From positions 1 to 32,159 of the forward strand of contig JAPOTY010000028.1 in NCBI GenBank assembly GCA_026708965.1: 32,159 bases of DNA, read 5' to 3'. The stretch is from Gammaproteobacteria bacterium. GTDB taxonomy: Bacteria > Pseudomonadota > Gammaproteobacteria > Steroidobacterales > Foliamicaceae. Numbering within the stretch: the stretch's first letter is position 1; each line of letters opens with the position of its first letter. Below, piece after piece: positions 30,109 through 32,159 of this stretch. Under the pieces are notes generated by a model. It was given only the letters and a program-made list of their open reading frames with translations, was not told the origin of the DNA and made no database searches. Made by a program: the position numbers and the translations under genes.

Positions 30109-31299
30109 CTAGTCCAGATTAAGCTGGGCGCCGGAGCCGGTGAGGAACTGCGCCCACGACTCCATCAGTTCGCGGCGCCGCGCAAAGAGATCGGAACGGC
30201 GGTAGGCGCGCTCCACGCGATTTGAGTTGACATGCGCCAAAGCAAGCTCGCACACCTCGCGCGGCGCGTCCGAGCACTCCGCGCACCAGTCCCGGAAACT
30301 GCTTCGCATGCCGTGCGGAACGCACCCCAGGCCCAAATCGCGGCACAGCTTGGCCAGCGCGTTCTCGCCCATCGGCCCGCCGCCGGCGGACGGAAACACC
30401 AGACCGCTTCCATCATCCAGCCGCCGGGCCTCCAATAAAACCCTGAGTGCCCGCCGGGATAAAGGCACGCGATGCGTCCGGTTGGCTTTCATCCGGTCGG
30501 CCGGAATCGTCCAGATCGCGTTTTTCTCGTCTATTTCGTCCCAGCGCGCCAGCCGGGCCTCGGCATTTCGCACCGCGCACAGCACAAGAAACTCAAAGCA
30601 CAGCGCCTTGCCGGGGTAGGCGCCTGAGTCCCTCACCTGATGCAGCGCGGCAGGAACGCGATGGTAAGGAAGCGCGCGGTAGTGCGTTTGGGAATTCGAA
30701 ACCCTGGGAAGCGCGGCGTTCAGGGCGCTGTCCGCCGGATTATCGGTGCGGTAGCCCTGCGCGACCGCCCACTTCATCACGATGCTGATGCGCTGGCGAA
30801 TGCGCCGCGCCGATTCCGGCATGGTGCCCCAGATCGGCATCAGCACATTCATCACGTCGCGCGGCTGAATCGCATCCACCGGCTGCGCCCCTAGGTGGGC
30901 CAGCACGTAGTTGCGCAAACTGGAGCGCCACTGGCCTTCGCTCTTGCCGCCCTCCTTCCATGCCTGGGCATGAATTTCGATGGTCTTTTCGACCGCATCG
31001 GCAAACGTGGGAACCAAGCGCGGCCTTGAGCGCGGGTCTTTGCCCTTGGCGATGGCGCGGCGGTTGCGAAGAGCCTGTTCGCGGGCCTCGTCCAGGTTCA
31101 CCAGCGGCCAGGCGCCCAGCCCGATATTGGCCGGCTTGCCTGCCAAAAGCACCCGCTGCGACCATGATTTGGAGAGTCCCTGGCCGTGTTTGGGCTTGAC
31201 CAGAAGACTGAGGCCAAAGCCGCCCCGTCCGTCGCCGTAGCGGCCGGGGCGGCTCACTTTGCGCACAAACGATTCGGAAAGCCTCTGCGGTCGCTTCAT
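30109..31299 (-). CDS. P4-type tyrosine recombinase (integrase)
   Basis: 396 residues. The N-terminal DUF4102-like DNA-binding segment (ESFVRKVSRPGRYGDGRGGFGLSL) is followed by a SAM-like core-binding domain (TFADAVEKTIEIHAQAWKEGGKSEGQW). The catalytic domain carries the Arg in LCAVRNAEARLARWDEID, Lys in PADRMKANRTHRVPLS, HGMRSSFRDWC, LALAHVNSNRVERAYRRSDLF with the second His and the nucleophilic Tyr. All active-site residues appear intact. Such enzymes integrate genomic islands and phages, usually at tRNA genes. No tRNA or obvious att repeat is visible on either side. The 138 bases between its stop and the T1SS leader gene hold nothing recognisable. Confidence 0.93.
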   Translation of the reverse strand: MKRPQRLSESFVRKVSRPGRYGDGRGGFGLSLLVKPKHGQGLSKSWSQRVLLAGKPANIGLGAWPLVNLDEAREQALRNRRAIAKGKDPRSRPRLVPTFADAVEKTIEIHAQAWKEGGKSEGQWRSSLRNYVLAHLGAQPVDAIQPRDVMNVLMPIWGTMPESARRIRQRISIVMKWAVAQGYRTDNPADSALNAALPRVSNSQTHYRALPYHRVPAALHQVRDSGAYPGKALCFEFLVLCAVRNAEARLARWDEIDEKNAIWTIPADRMKANRTHRVPLSRRALRVLLEARRLDDGSGLVFPSAGGGPMGENALAKLCRDLGLGCVPHGMRSSFRDWCAECSDAPREVCELALAHVNSNRVERAYRRSDLFARRRELMESWAQFLTGSGAQLNLD

Positions 31300-31444
31300 C
31301 GGGCATCACTTCAGGTATTACAAGAGCTATCGAATTTTTTGCGCGTAAACGGCGCAAACAAACGCCTGAAACGCTTTATTGGGTATGAGTCCGGCTATTA
31401 TAAAAAACTTGTCCAGAAAGAAAACACGGCCACTCTTTCCGCGT

Positions 31445-31474
31445 TTGACTCCGCGGAGGCCCCTGCGCTATAAA
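31445..31474 (+). promoter_or_regulatory. Sigma-70-type promoter for the DUF1640-like gene
   Basis: TTGACT (31445-31450) and TATAAA (31469-31474) are separated by 18 bases, the best -35/-10 pair in the window. Transcription would start near 31481, giving a leader of about 50 bases. The 232-bp region between the integrase start and the next gene is noticeably more AT-rich than the rest of the window. Confidence 0.6.
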
Positions 31475-31487
31475 GGTGATCGGAAGG

Positions 31488-31506
31488 AGCGGCTGGCCAA
31501 GCCGCT
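31488..31506 (+). other. Leader stem-loop
   Basis: AGCGGCT and AGCCGCT pair around GGCCA in the predicted 5' leader, upstream of the Shine-Dalgarno AAGGAG (31520-31525). It could stabilise the transcript or bind a regulator. There is no T-run. Confidence 0.35.
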
Positions 31507-31532
31507 TCAAGGAATTCACAAGGAGTGCGAAA

Positions 31533-31973
31533 ATGGCGCAATTGCTATTCGATGCGATTTCGGCGACCCACCGCCTTAAGGCGGCGGGCTTCGTCGCGAA
31601 ACAGGCGGAGGCGGTCGTGCGGACGGTAACCCAAGCCAACAGCCTGACTCTGCAACTGGTTCAGGACCTGGCCGACCTCAAGGCCCACGTGACGCAAAAC
31701 ATGGTCACGAAGGTTTTCCTAACCGAAACGCTGAACCAGTACGACCTCAAAAACATGGTCGTCAAGGACGACCTCAAGCACTTCGTGACCAAGGACGACA
31801 TCAAGGACATGGTCGTCAAGGACGACCTCAAGAACTTCGTGACCAAGGACAATGTTCGCGATTTGGTCACCAAGGCGGAGCTTCAAGAGGAGTTCGCGCG
31901 GCTCTACCGGAATCTGTTCTTTGGCAGCGCGGCCTGCATGAGCGTGCTCCTCGCAGCGCTCGCCTTGTTATGA
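31533..31973 (+). CDS. DUF1640-like coiled-coil protein with C-terminal membrane anchor
   Basis: 146 residues from ATG 31533, preceded by AAGGAG. The N-terminus MAQLLFDAISATHRLKAAGFVAKQAEAVV resembles the DUF1640/CCDC90 opening (FD..K..KRLKAAGF...QAEA). A charged coiled coil follows with internal repeats (MVVKDDLKHFVTKDDIKD and MVVKDDLKNFVTKDNVRD), encoded by a 54-bp direct repeat. A C-terminal hydrophobic helix (NLFFGSAACMSVLLAALALL) should anchor it in a membrane. Function in bacteria is unknown; eukaryotic relatives act in mitochondria. Its position beside an integrase suggests it is cargo of a mobile element. Confidence 0.75.
   Translation: MAQLLFDAISATHRLKAAGFVAKQAEAVVRTVTQANSLTLQLVQDLADLKAHVTQNMVTKVFLTETLNQYDLKNMVVKDDLKHFVTKDDIKDMVVKDDLKNFVTKDNVRDLVTKAELQEEFARLYRNLFFGSAACMSVLLAALALL
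31753..31854. repeat. 54-bp in-frame direct repeat
   Basis: ACATGGTCGTCAAGGACGAC begins at 31753 and again at 31807. The copies stay nearly identical for about 47 bases. The unit is 18 codons, so gain or loss of one keeps the reading frame and lengthens or shortens the coiled coil. Confidence 0.85.
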
Positions 31974-32159
31974 AACGCGCCGCGAAGCAGGCGGAGGCGG
32001 GGGAGGATTTCCCCGCTGATTTTGCGGTCCGCCAGCCAGCCCATAAATTGCTGACCACGCTGGTTTAGCCCGCTCGGCGCTAATCCGCCATTCGCTACTT
32101 AAGCGCGCTGCACAGCGGTGCCCTGGGGCCTATATTCCGAGATACTCCAAGGCCTTGAG
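31974..32159. other. Window end without a supported gene
   Basis: No convincing coding sequence was found in the last 186 bases. A short reverse open frame overlaps here but lacks a Shine-Dalgarno and recognisable residues. Partial features may continue outside the window. Confidence 0.4.

Noticed and set aside
31867-32058. Short reverse open frame at the window end
   Set aside because: No Shine-Dalgarno, no family features and overlap with the end of the DUF1640-like gene.

Overview
The window is a dense, GC-rich chromosomal segment from a Pseudomonadota bacterium, most likely a gammaproteobacterium. Supporting this are a TonB-dependent receptor, a COG1565-type methyltransferase, an E1alpha/E1beta/E2 2-oxoacid dehydrogenase, a PrtD-type type I secretion operon and a P4-type integrase. 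I cannot assign a genus. Genes are packed tightly, with many 1-4 base stop/start overlaps (ATGA, GTGA, TTGA), and most of the window is housekeeping metabolism. No tRNA, rRNA or CRISPR array was seen.

Layout. 86-4548: a pteridine reductase faces a forward run of COG1565 methyltransferase, uppP, a paraoxonase-like beta-propeller and a small helical protein. 4863-7557: alanine dehydrogenase, a small unknown protein and a methyltransferase. 7902-10340: a reverse-strand TonB-dependent receptor. 10578-12612: a small-molecule kinase and an XdhC-type protein. 12974-17562: a reverse-strand central-carbon block (E1alpha, E1beta, E2, phosphoglycerate mutase, gamma-class carbonic anhydrase). 17641-19826: moaC-mobA-folE plus a MaoC/NodN-like protein, a pterin and molybdopterin theme that ties in with XdhC and the pteridine reductase. 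20172-25129: a DUF1499 protein, then tesB-leuC-leuD-CoA transferase, which may form one acyl-CoA/dicarboxylate pathway. 25164-29971: a TolC/HlyD/ABC type I secretion operon with a small leading gene but no visible substrate. 30109-31973: an integrase and a repeat-containing DUF1640-like coiled-coil protein, probably the edge of an integrated element.

The most striking feature is a family of intergenic palindromes. Each has a conserved 40-60 nt core (GGAG, then CGTTGGAGCC..GGATGGCG, then CTCC, in either orientation) flanked by perfect inverted arms of 24-32 nt. The arm sequences differ from locus to locus. Five full element types or copies, one partly duplicated copy, half copies and relics occur here. 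All lie on the 3' side of genes, and every one of the four convergent gene junctions contains element material. Two homologous cassettes (near 7.6-7.9 kb and 12.65-12.93 kb) carry elements whose arms differ by paired, compensatory substitutions and whose core is inverted. This is the reverse of an ordinary MITE, which has conserved ends, and I regard it as the best candidate here for an undescribed system.
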